Assembly (NCBI RefSeq): GCF_009760915.1 | Contig: NZ_VIDQ01000013.1 | Location: 1 to 64,000, forward strand | Origin: Azohydromonas aeria | Lineage (GTDB): Bacteria > Pseudomonadota > Gammaproteobacteria > Burkholderiales > Burkholderiaceae_C | Direction of reading: 5' to 3' | Length of the DNA: 64,000 nt | Shown here: one piece after another, positions 31,071-41,151 of the stretch | Numbering within the stretch: the stretch's first letter is position 1 | Layout: every line of letters starts with the position of its first letter | Translations under genes and position numbers: made by a program | Notes under the pieces: generated by a model | Databases searched by the model: none | Told to the model about the DNA's origin: nothing | What the model saw: only the letters and a program-made list of their open reading frames with translations

Positions 31071-31294
31071 ACCCTTCGATACCTCAGGACAGGGTGCGCC
31101 TGCGGCGCATCGAAGGGTGAAGCCGTCAGGCTGGTAGGGAGGCCAGAAGCTGTGGGCTCCATGAACCGTTCGGACTGATGCTTCGATACCTCAGCACAGG
31201 GTGCGCTACGCGCATCGAAGGCCGAATCTGACAGGCTCGGATGCCCGCACCACGGTGCGGGCCGTCCACCCTTCGATACCTCAGGGCGAACGGA
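31071..31294. repeat. Cluster of CTTCGATACCTCAG-type dispersed repeats
   Basis: Three copies of CTTCGATACCTCAG occur near 31074, 31181 and 31271. The first two are followed by an inverted GCGCATCGAAGG arm, so each can fold as a hairpin. The family also has a copy at 20.04 kb. The 500-base stretch from 30925 to 31441 holds no gene. Confidence 0.65.
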
Positions 31295-31441
31295 AAGGGG
31301 TTGTCCGGCGGATAAGTCCGTTCCGTATCAGTGGCCGGTCAGCCGGTCGCGAGCTTCTTCATAGGCCACTGGCTGCAGACGCGAAAAAGCCGCCCGCAGG
31401 CGGCTCCTTCATCGTGGCGGCGGCGCGGTTCGCGCCCCGGT

Positions 31442-32284
<843 letters not shown>

Positions 32285-32335
32285 TCAGGGTTGCGTCAGC
32301 ATCGATCTGGCCGGCCCGCGGGGCCGGCCTGGACC

Positions 32336-33115
32336 TCAGCCCGGCGCCGCCCCCAGCAGCGCGCGCACGCGCTCCAGGTCCTCGGCCGTGTCCACGCCGG
32401 GGCCGGGCGCCTGCGCCGCGACGTGCACGGCGATGCGCTCGCCGTGCCAGAGCACGCGCAGCTGCTCCAGCGACTCGATGCGCTCCAGCGGCGAGGGCTC
32501 CAGCATCGGGTAGCGGCGCAGGAAGCCGGCGCGGTAGGCGTAGATGCCGACGTGGCGCAGCGGCGCCGGCGTGGGCAGCGCGAGCGGCGGCACGGCGTCG
32601 CGCCAGCAGGGCACCGGCGCGCGGGTGAAATACAGGGCCCGCCCGGCGGCGTCGAGCACCACCTTGACCACGTTCGGGTTGCGCCAGTCGCCCTCGGCCT
32701 CGATGGCGTGCGCGGCCGTGCCCATCACGCAGTCCTCGCGCGCGTCGAGCAGCGCGGCGCAGGCGTCGATGAGCGCCGGGTCGATCAGCGGCTCGTCGCC
32801 CTGCACGTTGACCACGATGTCCTCGCCGTCCAGGCCCAGCAGCGCGCAGGCCTGCGCCAGGCGGTCGCTGCCGGTGGCATGGTCCTTGGCGGTCAGCACC
32901 GCCTCGACGCCGTGCGCGCGGCAGGCCTCGGCGATGCGGTCGTCGTCGGCCGCCACCACCACGCGGCGCGCGCCGGAGAGCGCCGCGCGCTGCGCCACGC
33001 GCACCACCATCGGCAGCCCGCCGATGTCGGCCAGCGGCTTGTCGGGCAGCCGCGTGGAGGCGAGACGCGCCGGGATCAGGACGGTGAACTCGGTGGCCGG
33101 AACCGTGGCGCTCAT
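32336..33115 (-). CDS. kdsB: CMP-KDO synthetase (3-deoxy-manno-octulosonate cytidylyltransferase)
   Basis: KdsB activates KDO with CTP for lipopolysaccharide core synthesis. The 259-residue protein shows [31 protein letters not shown] and [16 protein letters not shown]. It belongs to the lpxK-trm112-kdsB-adk run on the minus strand. Confidence 0.96.
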   Translation of the reverse strand: MSATVPATEFTVLIPARLASTRLPDKPLADIGGLPMVVRVAQRAALSGARRVVVAADDDRIAEACRAHGVEAVLTAKDHATGSDRLAQACALLGLDGEDIVVNVQGDEPLIDPALIDACAALLDAREDCVMGTAAHAIEAEGDWRNPNVVKVVLDAAGRALYFTRAPVPCWRDAVPPLALPTPAPLRHVGIYAYRAGFLRRYPMLEPSPLERIESLEQLRVLWHGERIAVHVAAQAPGPGVDTAEDLERVRALLGAAPG

Positions 33116-33117
33116 TG

Positions 33118-33180
33118 GAGCCCCCTCGCGCTGCGCGCGGTCCCCCCGTGGGGGACGGATCGCCGCCTTCGGAGCGGCCG
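33118..33180. repeat. GC hairpin repeat between trm112 and kdsB
   Basis: CCCCTCGCGCTGCGCGCGG followed by TCCCCCCGTGGGGGA (33141-33155) forms a strong hairpin in the short gap between two co-directional genes. Similar intercistronic sequences are common in Comamonadaceae, from memory. Confidence 0.4.
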
Positions 33181-33191
33181 TGCGGCGGCGC

Positions 33192-33419
33192 TCATACCGC
33201 CGCCGCGTCGCCGGGCAGGGGGTTCAGCGGCGCGGGCGCGTCCAGCGCGCGGGCCTCGCTCTCCAGCATCACGGGCAGGCCGTCGCGGATGGGATAGGCC
33301 AGCCGGTCGGCCGGGCACAGCAGCTCGCGCGGCTGCAGCTGCGTGTCGCGCAGCATCTCCAGCGGGCCCTTGCACACCGGGCATACCAGCAGTTCGATCA
33401 GTCGGTGGTCAAGGCTCAT
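33192..33419 (-). CDS. Trm112/YcaR-family small protein
   Basis: A 75-residue protein: [20 protein letters not shown], then [20 protein letters not shown]. Trm112-like proteins in eukaryotes and archaea activate methyltransferases; the bacterial ones between lpxK and kdsB have no settled role. Only three of the usual four Cys remain, which is common in this branch. The start overlaps the lpxK stop. Confidence 0.88.
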   Translation of the reverse strand: MSLDHRLIELLVCPVCKGPLEMLRDTQLQPRELLCPADRLAYPIRDGLPVMLESEARALDAPAPLNPLPGDAAAV

Positions 33420-34495
33420 GGGTCGGCAACGGAAGCAGGAGGAAAGGCGGGAAAGGCGGGAGGCGGGGGCGGCGCCGGGAGCAGCTGCGAGAGCGCCGAA
33501 ACGAAGCCGCCGGGGAGGGCGAAGTCTAGCGCCACGACCCACACGCGCGTCCCGGCGCAGCGCCGCGCGTCGAGCTTGATCGCGTCCTTCTCGGTCAGCA
33601 CCACGTCGGTCGTGCCCGGCGGCCAGGGCAGCGTGGCGTAGTCGTGGTGGTCGGGCACCGGGCAGGGCGACAGGCTCAGGCCCTGAGCCCGCAGCATCGA
33701 GAAGAAGCGCTCCGGCGAGCCGATGCCGGCCACGGCGACGACGGGCCGGCCCTTGAGGGCAGCGAGCGCCTCCAGGCTCGGCGGCTGGCCGGCCCACCAG
33801 TCGCCCAGCTCCACCGCGCCAGCCAGCCGCCGCTGCGCGCACCAGCCCGGCAGCGGCGTGCTGGGCGCGCCCGCGTTGTAGAGCACCACGCTGCGCCGCG
33901 GGACGTTGTCAGGCAGCCGCTGCCGCATCGGGCCGGCAGGCAAGGTCAAACCGTTGCCGGCGCCGCGGTCGTCGAAGACGATGACCTGCGCGTCGCGCGC
34001 CAGGCGCCAGTGCTGCAGCCCGTCGTCGGCCAGCAGCAGGTTCACCTGCGGATGCGCCGCGCACAGCGCCCGCGCCGCGGCGATGCGATCCCGCCCCACC
34101 ACCACCGGCGCGCCGCTGCGCAGGTGGATCAGCAGCGGCTCGTCGCCCACCGCGCGCGCGCGGCTGTCGCGCCGCACCTCGGCCACGCCGCCCTCGGCGC
34201 GGCCGTGGCCGCGCGAGATCACGCCCGGCGTCCAGCCCAGCGCGCGCAGCGCCTGCACCAGCGCGATGACGGTGGGCGTCTTGCCCGCGCCGCCGACGAT
34301 CAGGTTGCCGACCACCACCACGGGCAGCCCGGCGCTTTCGGCAGGGGTACTGCGGCGCCGGCGCTCGGCCAGCGTCTCGTACAGCGCCGACAGCGGGCGC
34401 AGCAGCCGCGTCGCCGCCGTGGGCCGTGCCTGCCACCAGCGCCGCTGCAGCGCCCGGCTCAGGCGCGCGAGCAGGCCGGGCTCAATACTGCTCAC
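33416..34495 (-). CDS. lpxK: Tetraacyldisaccharide 4'-kinase
   Basis: LpxK phosphorylates the 4' position of the lipid A precursor at the inner membrane. The 359-residue protein has the P-loop [16 protein letters not shown], the VISRGHGR motif and [12 protein letters not shown]. It overlaps exbD by 14 bases upstream and trm112 by four downstream. Confidence 0.95.
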   Translation of the reverse strand: MSSIEPGLLARLSRALQRRWWQARPTAATRLLRPLSALYETLAERRRRSTPAESAGLPVVVVGNLIVGGAGKTPTVIALVQALRALGWTPGVISRGHGRAEGGVAEVRRDSRARAVGDEPLLIHLRSGAPVVVGRDRIAAARALCAAHPQVNLLLADDGLQHWRLARDAQVIVFDDRGAGNGLTLPAGPMRQRLPDNVPRRSVVLYNAGAPSTPLPGWCAQRRLAGAVELGDWWAGQPPSLEALAALKGRPVVAVAGIGSPERFFSMLRAQGLSLSPCPVPDHHDYATLPWPPGTTDVVLTEKDAIKLDARRCAGTRVWVVALDFALPGGFVSALSQLLPAPPPPPAFPAFPPASVADP

Positions 34496-34901
34496 CGCCG
34501 CGCGTGGCGAAGGTCAGCCGCGCCAGGCCCACGCGGCGCGCCGCGTCCATGACGTTGACCACCGACTGGTGCGCGGCGGTGGCGTCGGCGTTGACGATCA
34601 CCATGGGCTGCTGCAGTCCCTGCGCCGCGGCGCGCAGCTCGGCGGCGAGCAGCTCGACGCTGCGGCCCTCGACCAGGCGCTGGTTGACGGCGTAACGGCC
34701 ATCGGCCGCGACCGACACCACGACCTCCTGCGGCTTCTGCTCCAGCGGCCGGGTGTGGGCCGTGGGCAGCGTCAGCTCCAGCGCGGTGAGCCGGGTGAAG
34801 GTGGTGGACAGCATCAGGAAGATGATGACCACCAGCAGCACGTCGATGAACGGGATCAGGTTGATCTCCGGCTCGTCGCGCCGCGGCTTGCGGAAGTTCA
34901 T
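34482..34901 (-). CDS. exbD: ExbD/TolR-family energy-transducing protein
   Basis: A 139-residue protein with one N-terminal membrane helix (EINLIPFIDVLLVVIIFLML) carrying the proton-path Asp, and a periplasmic domain. It forms an ion-driven motor with ExbB encoded just upstream. No TonB gene accompanies the pair here. Confidence 0.9.
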   Translation of the reverse strand: MNFRKPRRDEPEINLIPFIDVLLVVIIFLMLSTTFTRLTALELTLPTAHTRPLEQKPQEVVVSVAADGRYAVNQRLVEGRSVELLAAELRAAAQGLQQPMVIVNADATAAHQSVVNVMDAARRVGLARLTFATRGGEQY

Positions 34902-34941
34902 GGCTGCTCTCGTGCGGTGGGCGTGCGCGGTGGCGGGAGAC

Positions 34942-35586
34942 TCAGGCCGCGCGCGCCGCCGCGGTGGCCGCGGACTGGCGCAGCAGCAGCGGCAGCAGCC
35001 GCTCGGCGGCCTGCTCCAGCCTGAGCGCGTACTCGTCCACGCGGGCGCGGAAGTAGCGGTAGAACAGCAGCGCGGGGATGGCGATGGCCAGGCCGAAGGC
35101 GGTGTTGTAGAGCGCCACCGAGATGCCGTGCGCCACCTGCTGCGGGCTGCCCGCGGTGCCGGGCGCCTGCGCGCCGAAGATCTCGATCATGCCCACCACG
35201 GTGCCGAACAGGCCCAGCAGCGGCGCGGCGGTGGCGATGGAGCCCAGCGCGGTGAGGTAGCGCTCGAGCTGGTGCACCGCGGCGCGCCCGGCGCTCTCGA
35301 AAGCCTGGCGCAGCCCCGCCTCGCCGATGCGCGGCTGCTGCGCCGCGCTGCGCAAGCCCGCGGCCAGCACCTGGCCCAGCACCGAGTGCTGCTCCAGCTT
35401 GCTGACCACGTCGGGCCCGGGCAGCGGGCCGCGCGCGAGCTGCAGCACCTCGTCGAGCAGCCTGGGCGGCACGATGCGCGCGGCGCGCAGGCTCACCAGC
35501 CGCTCGATGATCAGCGCCAGGGCCAGCACCGAGCACAACAGCAGCGGCCAGATCGGCCAGCCGGCGGCTTGTATGATCGAAAACAA
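34942..35586 (-). CDS. exbB: ExbB/TolQ/MotA-family proton channel
   Basis: A 214-residue protein with three membrane helices. The conserved segments are GSIATAAPLLGLFGTVVGMIE and NTAFGLAIAIPALLFYRYF. I choose a TTG start at 35586 (FSIIQAAGWPIWPLLL follows), because this is the family's usual N-terminus and GGGGA lies just upstream; further upstream codons are low-quality sequence. xseA is divergent. Confidence 0.88.
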   Translation of the reverse strand: MFSIIQAAGWPIWPLLLCSVLALALIIERLVSLRAARIVPPRLLDEVLQLARGPLPGPDVVSKLEQHSVLGQVLAAGLRSAAQQPRIGEAGLRQAFESAGRAAVHQLERYLTALGSIATAAPLLGLFGTVVGMIEIFGAQAPGTAGSPQQVAHGISVALYNTAFGLAIAIPALLFYRYFRARVDEYALRLEQAAERLLPLLLRQSAATAAARAA

Positions 35587-35872
35587 CGGCGTCCCCGAGG
35601 AAAAAGTCTTTGGACCAGAGAGCCGGGACGGCCGCCCGGGCGAACCGGGAATTATGCCGAAGGCTTTTTCCAGGTCCGACCGGTACGACCGGTACGACAA
35701 GCCGGGCACCCGCGGCCGGTTCGCCGCTTGCCCTGTCCACCGCCGCTGTGGACAAGCTTGTGATCAGCGCCGGGACAGCGCGCGTAACTGCTTGCCGCCC
35801 GGGCGCTGCCGCTGGATTGCCTCCTTTTCGAGCACAACAACTTCTTCTGCATTCCACATGGAGTACGAGCGC

Positions 35873-37234
35873 ATGGCCGAGCCGAGCACGATGGCGCGCC
35901 AGGTCTGGGGCGTGTCGGCCCTGCTGCTGGCCCTGGGCGATGCGCTGGCCGCGCGCTTCGGCGCCTGCGCCGTGCGCGGCGAGCTCTCGGGCTTCACGCG
36001 CGCGGCCAGCGGCCATTGCTACTTCACGCTCAAGGACGCCGACGGCCAGGCCGCGGCGCTGCGCTGCGCCATGTTCCGCCGCGCCGCCTCGCTGCTGGAC
36101 TTCAATCCGCGCGACGGCCAGCAGGTCGAGATGCGCGGGCGCGTGGCGGTGTACGAGCCGCGCGGCGAGCTGCAGTTCGTGGTCGAGGGCATGCAGCTCG
36201 TGGGCACCGGGTCGCTCTACGAGCAGTTCCTGCGGCTGAAGGAGCGGCTGCAGGCGCAGGGGCTGTTCGACGCGTCGCGCAAGCGGCCGCTGCCGCGCTT
36301 TCCGGCGCGCGTGGGCGTGGTCACGTCGCTGGCCGCGGCGGCGCTGCGCGACGTGCTCACCACGCTGGCGCGGCGCGCGCCGCATGTCGAGGTCGTCGTC
36401 TATCCCAGCCCGGTGCAGGGCGCCGAGGCGCCGGCGGCACTCGTCGCCGCGCTGCGCCAGGCGAACCAGCGCCGCGAAGTGGACGTGCTGATCCTGTGTC
36501 GCGGTGGCGGCTCGCTGGAAGATTTGTGGGCCTTCAACGACGAGCGCGTGGTGCACGCGGTGGCCGAGAGCGAGATCCCGCTGGTGTGCGGCGTCGGCCA
36601 CGAGACCGACGTGAGCCTGGCCGACTTCGCCGCCGACCTGCGCGCGCCCACGCCCACGGCCGCGGCCGAGTTGATCGCGCCGTCGCAGGCCGAGTCGATG
36701 GAGCAGCTCGCCACGCTGGCGCGGCGCATGCGCCGCCAGGTGCAGCGCCAGCTGGAGCGCCAGGCGCAGGACCTGGACCAGCGCGCGCTGCAGCTCGCGC
36801 GCCCGGGCGCCGTGCTGGCGCGCCATGGCCAGCAGCTGACTCGGCTGGAGGAGCGCGCGCGCCACGCGCTGCGCCACGCGCTGCAGCGCGCGGCCGAGGC
36901 GCCGCAGCGGCTGGCCGACCGCCTGGAGCGCGCGCAGGGCGTGCAGCGCGAGCGCGCCGCGCTGCGGCTGCAGGGGCTGGCGCAGCGTCTGGAGCGGGCC
37001 CAGGGCGTGGAGCGCGAACGCGCCGCGCATCGCCTGCAGGCGCTGGCGCTGCGGCTGCAGTCGCTCGACCCGAAGCGGGTGCTGTCCCGGGGCTATGCCT
37101 GGGTCACGGACGAGGCCGGGCAGCCCATCGTCTCGGCGCGCGCGCTGCAGCCTGGGCAGCGCGTGCAGGCGGTGTGGAGCGACGGCCGCGCGCAGGCGCA
37201 GGTGCTGCAGGTGCATCCCGACGCCGACGGCTGA
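35873..37234 (+). CDS. xseA: Exodeoxyribonuclease VII large subunit
   Basis: XseA with XseB degrades single-stranded DNA. The protein has an N-terminal OB fold (VRGELSGFTRAASGHCYFTLKD), the catalytic core with VGVVTSLAAAALRDVLTTL, CRGGGSLEDLWAFNDE and GVGHETDVSLADFAAD, and a long Arg/Gln/Ala coiled coil. The ATG at 35873 has GGAG at a good distance (453 residues); an ATG at 35858 is in frame. The coiled coil contains imperfect repeats of the RLERAQGVxRERAAxRLQ type (three copies). The 286-base gap to exbB holds short CCGGTACGA repeats and no gene. Confidence 0.95.
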   Translation: MAEPSTMARQVWGVSALLLALGDALAARFGACAVRGELSGFTRAASGHCYFTLKDADGQAAALRCAMFRRAASLLDFNPRDGQQVEMRGRVAVYEPRGELQFVVEGMQLVGTGSLYEQFLRLKERLQAQGLFDASRKRPLPRFPARVGVVTSLAAAALRDVLTTLARRAPHVEVVVYPSPVQGAEAPAALVAALRQANQRREVDVLILCRGGGSLEDLWAFNDERVVHAVAESEIPLVCGVGHETDVSLADFAADLRAPTPTAAAELIAPSQAESMEQLATLARRMRRQVQRQLERQAQDLDQRALQLARPGAVLARHGQQLTRLEERARHALRHALQRAAEAPQRLADRLERAQGVQRERAALRLQGLAQRLERAQGVERERAAHRLQALALRLQSLDPKRVLSRGYAWVTDEAGQPIVSARALQPGQRVQAVWSDGRAQAQVLQVHPDADG

Positions 37235-37378
37235 GTCCTGGGTCGAGGCGAACGTGGCCCGGCGCACGTGCGCCAAGCCCCCGGCACCGTCCGTGAACTA
37301 CTGCGCACACTCCTACAATCCCCGAGGCTTTGCCACCTGCGCGACCTTTGACGCGCGTCAATGAAACCTGGAGAGAAG

Positions 37379-37963
37379 ATGGAACACGTCCTGCCCCCGC
37401 TGCCCTACGGCTACGACGACCTGGCCCCGCACTACAGCCGCGAGACCCTGGAGTACCACCACGACAAGCACCACAACGCCTACGTCGTGAACCTCAACAA
37501 CCTCCAGAAGGGCACCGAGTTCGAGAACCTGCCCCTCGAGGACATCATCAAGAAGTCCTCCGGCGGCATCTACAACAACGCCGCGCAGATCTGGAACCAC
37601 ACCTTCTTCTGGAGCTGCATGAAGCCCAACGGCGGCGGCGAGCCCGGCGGCGCGCTGGCCCAGGCCATCAACGCCAAGTTCGGCTCCTACGCCGCGTTCC
37701 GCGAGGCCTTCGTCAAGAGCGCCGTGGGCAACTTCGGCTCGGGCTGGACCTGGCTGGTGGGCAAGGCCGACGGCACGGTGGACATCGTCAACATGGGCGC
37801 CGCCGGCACCCCGCTGACCACCGGCGACAAGCCGCTGCTGACCGTGGACGTGTGGGAACACGCCTACTACATCGACTACCGCAACCTGCGCCCGAAGTTC
37901 GTCGAGACCTTCCTCGACAAGCTGGTGAACTGGGAGTTCGCGGAGAACAACTTCGCCGCCTGA
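37379..37963 (+). CDS. sodB: Superoxide dismutase (Fe type)
   Basis: A 194-residue cytoplasmic SOD. Metal ligands are in [13 protein letters not shown] (His), WNHTFFW (His) and [13 protein letters not shown] (Asp, His). [11 protein letters not shown] has the Gln before the second His that is typical of iron enzymes. GGAGA precedes the ATG at 37379; a Met six codons earlier is less likely. Confidence 0.95.
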   Translation: MEHVLPPLPYGYDDLAPHYSRETLEYHHDKHHNAYVVNLNNLQKGTEFENLPLEDIIKKSSGGIYNNAAQIWNHTFFWSCMKPNGGGEPGGALAQAINAKFGSYAAFREAFVKSAVGNFGSGWTWLVGKADGTVDIVNMGAAGTPLTTGDKPLLTVDVWEHAYYIDYRNLRPKFVETFLDKLVNWEFAENNFAA

Positions 37964-38014
37964 CGCGTCAGGACTGCGGCGCCCGGCAGCGGGCGTCGCT
38001 TGAGCGATGTCAAG

Positions 38015-38040
38015 AGGCCGGTCGTTGCGATCGGCCTTTT
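38015..38040 (+). terminator. Terminator between sodB and the DUF192 gene
   Basis: A nine-pair stem AGGCCGGTC/GATCGGCCT (one G-U pair) with a five-base loop, followed by TTTT. It lies just before the convergent gene's stop. Confidence 0.7.
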
Positions 38041-38044
38041 CGCT

Positions 38045-38512
38045 TCAGCGCGGCGCGCTGAAGGGCGCGCCGCTAAGCTTCGCGCCGGCCTGGATGCCGC
38101 GCTTGGCAAACCAGCCCTGGTTCATCTCCAGCGCATAGCGCACCGGCTTGGCCGAGCAGTGGGAGTCCAGCGCCTTCGGCTTCATGTCGGCGATGTTCAC
38201 CACCGTCCCGTCATCGGCCAGGAAGGCGATGGACAGCGGCAGCAGCGTGTTCTTCATCCAGAAGCACTGCTGCGCCGGCTGCTCGAACACGAACAGCATG
38301 CCCTCATGAGCGGCCATCTCGCGCCTGTGCATCAGGCCGGTGGCGCGCTGCTCGGGCGTGAGCGCCACCTCGGCGCGGATGTTGTGCATGCCCGCGTGCA
38401 GCGTGATGGTTTCGAGCCGCTGGGGCTGGGCTTGCTGTGCCAGCGCGGCAGGGGTGGTGAGTGCCAGGGCCAGCAACGCCGCCAGGGATACGCGTGTCTT
38501 GATCTTGATCAT
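38045..38512 (-). CDS. Exported DUF192 protein
   Basis: A 155-residue protein with a signal peptide (MIKIKTRVSLAALLALALTTPAALAQ) and a DUF192 domain: RATGLMHRREMAAHEGMLFV, CFWMKNTLLPLSIAFL and ALEMNQGWFAKRGI. The role of this widespread periplasmic family is unknown. It is convergent with sodB. Confidence 0.9.
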   Translation of the reverse strand: MIKIKTRVSLAALLALALTTPAALAQQAQPQRLETITLHAGMHNIRAEVALTPEQRATGLMHRREMAAHEGMLFVFEQPAQQCFWMKNTLLPLSIAFLADDGTVVNIADMKPKALDSHCSAKPVRYALEMNQGWFAKRGIQAGAKLSGAPFSAPR

Positions 38513-38584
38513 GCCGTGTCCGGGGGGTGAACCCTAGATTATCCGTGTCGTCGGGCCCCTGGCCGGCGCTCGCCCGAAGTGCCG

Positions 38585-40921
38585 ATGAACGCTCCCACCG
38601 CTCCCCTGGACAACGCCCTGGACACCCCCACGCAAACGCCCACGCCGCAGCCTCAGTCGCAGCCGACGGAACTCGCCGTCCTCGACGACCCGCAGGAACA
38701 GCAGCGCTTCACGCGCTGGCGCGTGGACCGCGACGGGCACCGCACGGGCGAGTCGGTGCTGCGCCTCTCCGGCATGTGGTGTGCCGCCTGTGCCGACACC
38801 ATCGAGCAGGCGCTCATGGGCGTGCCGGGCGTGGCCTCGGCGCGCGTGAGCGCCTCGGCCGAGCGCGCCCGCATCGAATGGGACCCGGCACGCACCCGCG
38901 TGGCCGACATGGTCCAGGCCATCCGCCGCGCCGGCTACGACGCCGTGCCCGACGCCGCCGCCCCGGCACGCGCGCTGCGCCAGGCCGAGAGCCGGCAGGC
39001 CGTGTGGCGGCTGTTCGTGGCCTGGTTCTGCATGATGCAGGTGATGATGCTGGCCTGGCCGATCTACGTGGCCCGGCCCGGCGAGATGGCGCCCGACCTG
39101 TGGCAGCTGCTCAACTGGGGCTCCTGGGTGCTGAGCGTGCCGGTGGTGTGGTGGTCGGCCGCACCGTTCTTCAAGGGCGCCTGGCGCAGCCTGCGCACCC
39201 GGCGCATCGGCATGGACGTGCCCGTGGCGCTGGGCGTGGCCGTCACCTTCGTGGCCAGCAGCGGCGCCACCTTCGACCCGGGCGGCATCTTCGGCCACGA
39301 GGTCTATTTCGACTCCCTCACGATGTTCGTGGCCTTCCTGCTGGCCGGGCGCTACCTGGAGATGCGCGCGCGGCACCGTGTGGCCGCGACGCTGGAGGAG
39401 GCGCTGGCGCGCATGCCGCAGACCGCCGTGCGCGTGCGCGAGGACGGCACGCTGGAGATGGTGAGCGTGAACGCGCTGCGCCCGGGCGACCTGGTGCAGG
39501 TGGCGCTGGGCGAGAGCTTCCCGGCCGACGGCGCGCTGGAGGACGGGAGCACCCAGGCCGACGAGGCGCTGCTTAGCGGCGAGTCGCGCCCGGTGGACAA
39601 GCAGCCCGGCGACGCGCTGGTGGGCGGCGCCGTCAACGTCGGCGCGCCGGTGCGCATGCGCGTGCAGCGCGTGGGCGCCGACACGCGCTACGAGCACATC
39701 GTGGCGCTGATGCAGCAGGCGCTGACCGAGCGCCCGGCGCTGGCGCGCTCGGCCGACCGCTGGGCGCGGCCCTTCCTGTGGGTGGTGCTCGTGCTGGCCT
39801 TCGGCGCCGCGGCGGTGTGGAGCGTGGTGGACCCGTCGCGCGCGGTGTGGGTGGCCGTGTCGGTGCTGATCGTGACCTGCCCCTGCGCGCTGTCGCTGGC
39901 CGCGCCGTCGGCGCTGGTGGCCGCGGCCGGCGGGCTGGCGCGCCGCGGCGTGCTGCTGCAGCGCCTGGACGCGCTGGAGGCGCTGGCGCGCGTGCGCCGG
40001 CTCTTCATCGACAAGACCGGCACGCTGACCGAGGACCGGTTCACGCTGCGTGACGTCCATCACGATCCCGCCTTGGCGCAGGCCGGGCTCGACGCGCTCA
40101 AGGCTCGCGCCGCGGCGCTGGCGCGCTGGTCCACGCACCCGCTGTCGCGTGCGCTGGTACAGGCCATGGAGCCTGCGCCGCCCCAGGCGCCAAGTGCACC
40201 GGCGGACGGCGAGGGCGGCTGGCAATCGGTGCGCGAGCAACCAGGGCAGGGCCTGGCCGCGCTCGACGCGCAGGGCGTGGAGTGGCGCCTGGGCCGCGCG
40301 TCGTGGGTGGCGGACGCGCCCGCGCAGGACGGCGGCGACGCGCTGCAGGTGGTGTTCGGCCCGCGTGGCCAGGCGCTGCTGACATTTGGTTTCGAGGAGC
40401 GGCTGCGCGAGGACGCGGTCGCGGCGATGGCCGCGCTGCGCGCCGCGGGCATCGAGCCCGCGCTGCTGTCGGGCGACGCCGAGGCGCGCGTGCAGCGCGT
40501 GGCTCAGCGCCTGAGCCTGCCGGTGGCGCAGGCCGGGGCCACGCCCGAGGCCAAGCTGGAGGCCGTGCGCCGCGCGCAGGCCGCGGGCGAGGTGGTGGCC
40601 ATGGTCGGTGACGGTGTCAACGATGCGCCGGTGCTGGCGCAGGCCGACGTGTCCTTCGCCATGGGCGAGGGCGCGCTGGTGGCGCGCGTGCATGCCGACG
40701 CCATATTGCCCTCGCAAAGGCTGCAGGCCCTGGCCGAGGCGCGAACTATTGCCGCCAGGAGCATGCGCATCGTGCGGCAAAATATCGTGTGGGCCGCCTC
40801 CTACAACGCGGCCTGTATCCCGCTGGCGCTCGCAGGCTGGCTCCCTCCCTGGGCCGCCGGCCTGGGCATGGCAGCGAGCTCACTGCTCGTCGTGGGCAAC
40901 TCGCTGCGCCTCTCGCGCTGA
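38585..40921 (+). CDS. ccoI: Copper-translocating P-type ATPase for cbb3 oxidase assembly
   Basis: A 778-residue P1B-type ATPase that supplies copper to the cbb3 oxidase. In order: a metal-binding domain with MWCAACADT (Cys about 66 and 69), eight helices, the ion-path motif CPCALSLAAPS, the phosphorylation site DKTGTLTED and the hinge GDGVNDAPVL. The N-terminus is a T/P/Q-rich extension of about 55 residues. It lacks the usual His-rich leader. It is followed six bases later by ccoS, the normal assembly pair. Confidence 0.93.
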   Translation: MNAPTAPLDNALDTPTQTPTPQPQSQPTELAVLDDPQEQQRFTRWRVDRDGHRTGESVLRLSGMWCAACADTIEQALMGVPGVASARVSASAERARIEWDPARTRVADMVQAIRRAGYDAVPDAAAPARALRQAESRQAVWRLFVAWFCMMQVMMLAWPIYVARPGEMAPDLWQLLNWGSWVLSVPVVWWSAAPFFKGAWRSLRTRRIGMDVPVALGVAVTFVASSGATFDPGGIFGHEVYFDSLTMFVAFLLAGRYLEMRARHRVAATLEEALARMPQTAVRVREDGTLEMVSVNALRPGDLVQVALGESFPADGALEDGSTQADEALLSGESRPVDKQPGDALVGGAVNVGAPVRMRVQRVGADTRYEHIVALMQQALTERPALARSADRWARPFLWVVLVLAFGAAAVWSVVDPSRAVWVAVSVLIVTCPCALSLAAPSALVAAAGGLARRGVLLQRLDALEALARVRRLFIDKTGTLTEDRFTLRDVHHDPALAQAGLDALKARAAALARWSTHPLSRALVQAMEPAPPQAPSAPADGEGGWQSVREQPGQGLAALDAQGVEWRLGRASWVADAPAQDGGDALQVVFGPRGQALLTFGFEERLREDAVAAMAALRAAGIEPALLSGDAEARVQRVAQRLSLPVAQAGATPEAKLEAVRRAQAAGEVVAMVGDGVNDAPVLAQADVSFAMGEGALVARVHADAILPSQRLQALAEARTIAARSMRIVRQNIVWAASYNAACIPLALAGWLPPWAAGLGMAASSLLVVGNSLRLSR

Positions 40922-40927
40922 CGGACG

Positions 40928-41137
40928 ATGGAAATCCTGTACCTGCTCATTCCGCTGTCGGCGCTGCTGGTGCTGATGATCATCGGCGTCTTCGGCTGGG
41001 CGCTGCATGGCGGGCAATTCGATGAACTCGACCGCGAAGGCGAGCGCATCTTGAATGCGGATGGGGAAGCGTTGACGGTGATCAAGCTTGGCGAAAGCCC
41101 TGCGCCGAACAATGCGCCCCGGGTGGATTCTCACTAA
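40928..41137 (+). CDS. ccoS: cbb3 oxidase maturation protein CcoS
   Basis: A 69-residue protein with one membrane helix ([19 protein letters not shown]) followed by [19 protein letters not shown], the CcoS signature. It is needed for cofactor insertion into cbb3 oxidase. Its last codons contain the FNR-type box of the ccoN promoter. Confidence 0.92.
   Translation: MEILYLLIPLSALLVLMIIGVFGWALHGGQFDELDREGERILNADGEALTVIKLGESPAPNNAPRVDSH
41072..41113 (+). promoter_or_regulatory. FNR-dependent promoter of ccoNOQP, inside ccoS
   Basis: TTGACGGTGATCAA (41072-41085) fits the FNR consensus TTGAY-N4-RTCAA exactly. AACAAT at 41108-41113 is placed as a -10 for a box centred at -41.5. The start would be about 41120, 32 bases before ccoN. 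An fnr gene is 4 kb downstream. Confidence 0.75.
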
Positions 41138-41151
41138 GAAGGAGGCCAGTG

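Noticed and set aside
30925..31441. Short open frames in the repeat cluster
   Set aside because: All overlap the dispersed repeats and lack ribosome sites or recognisable sequence.
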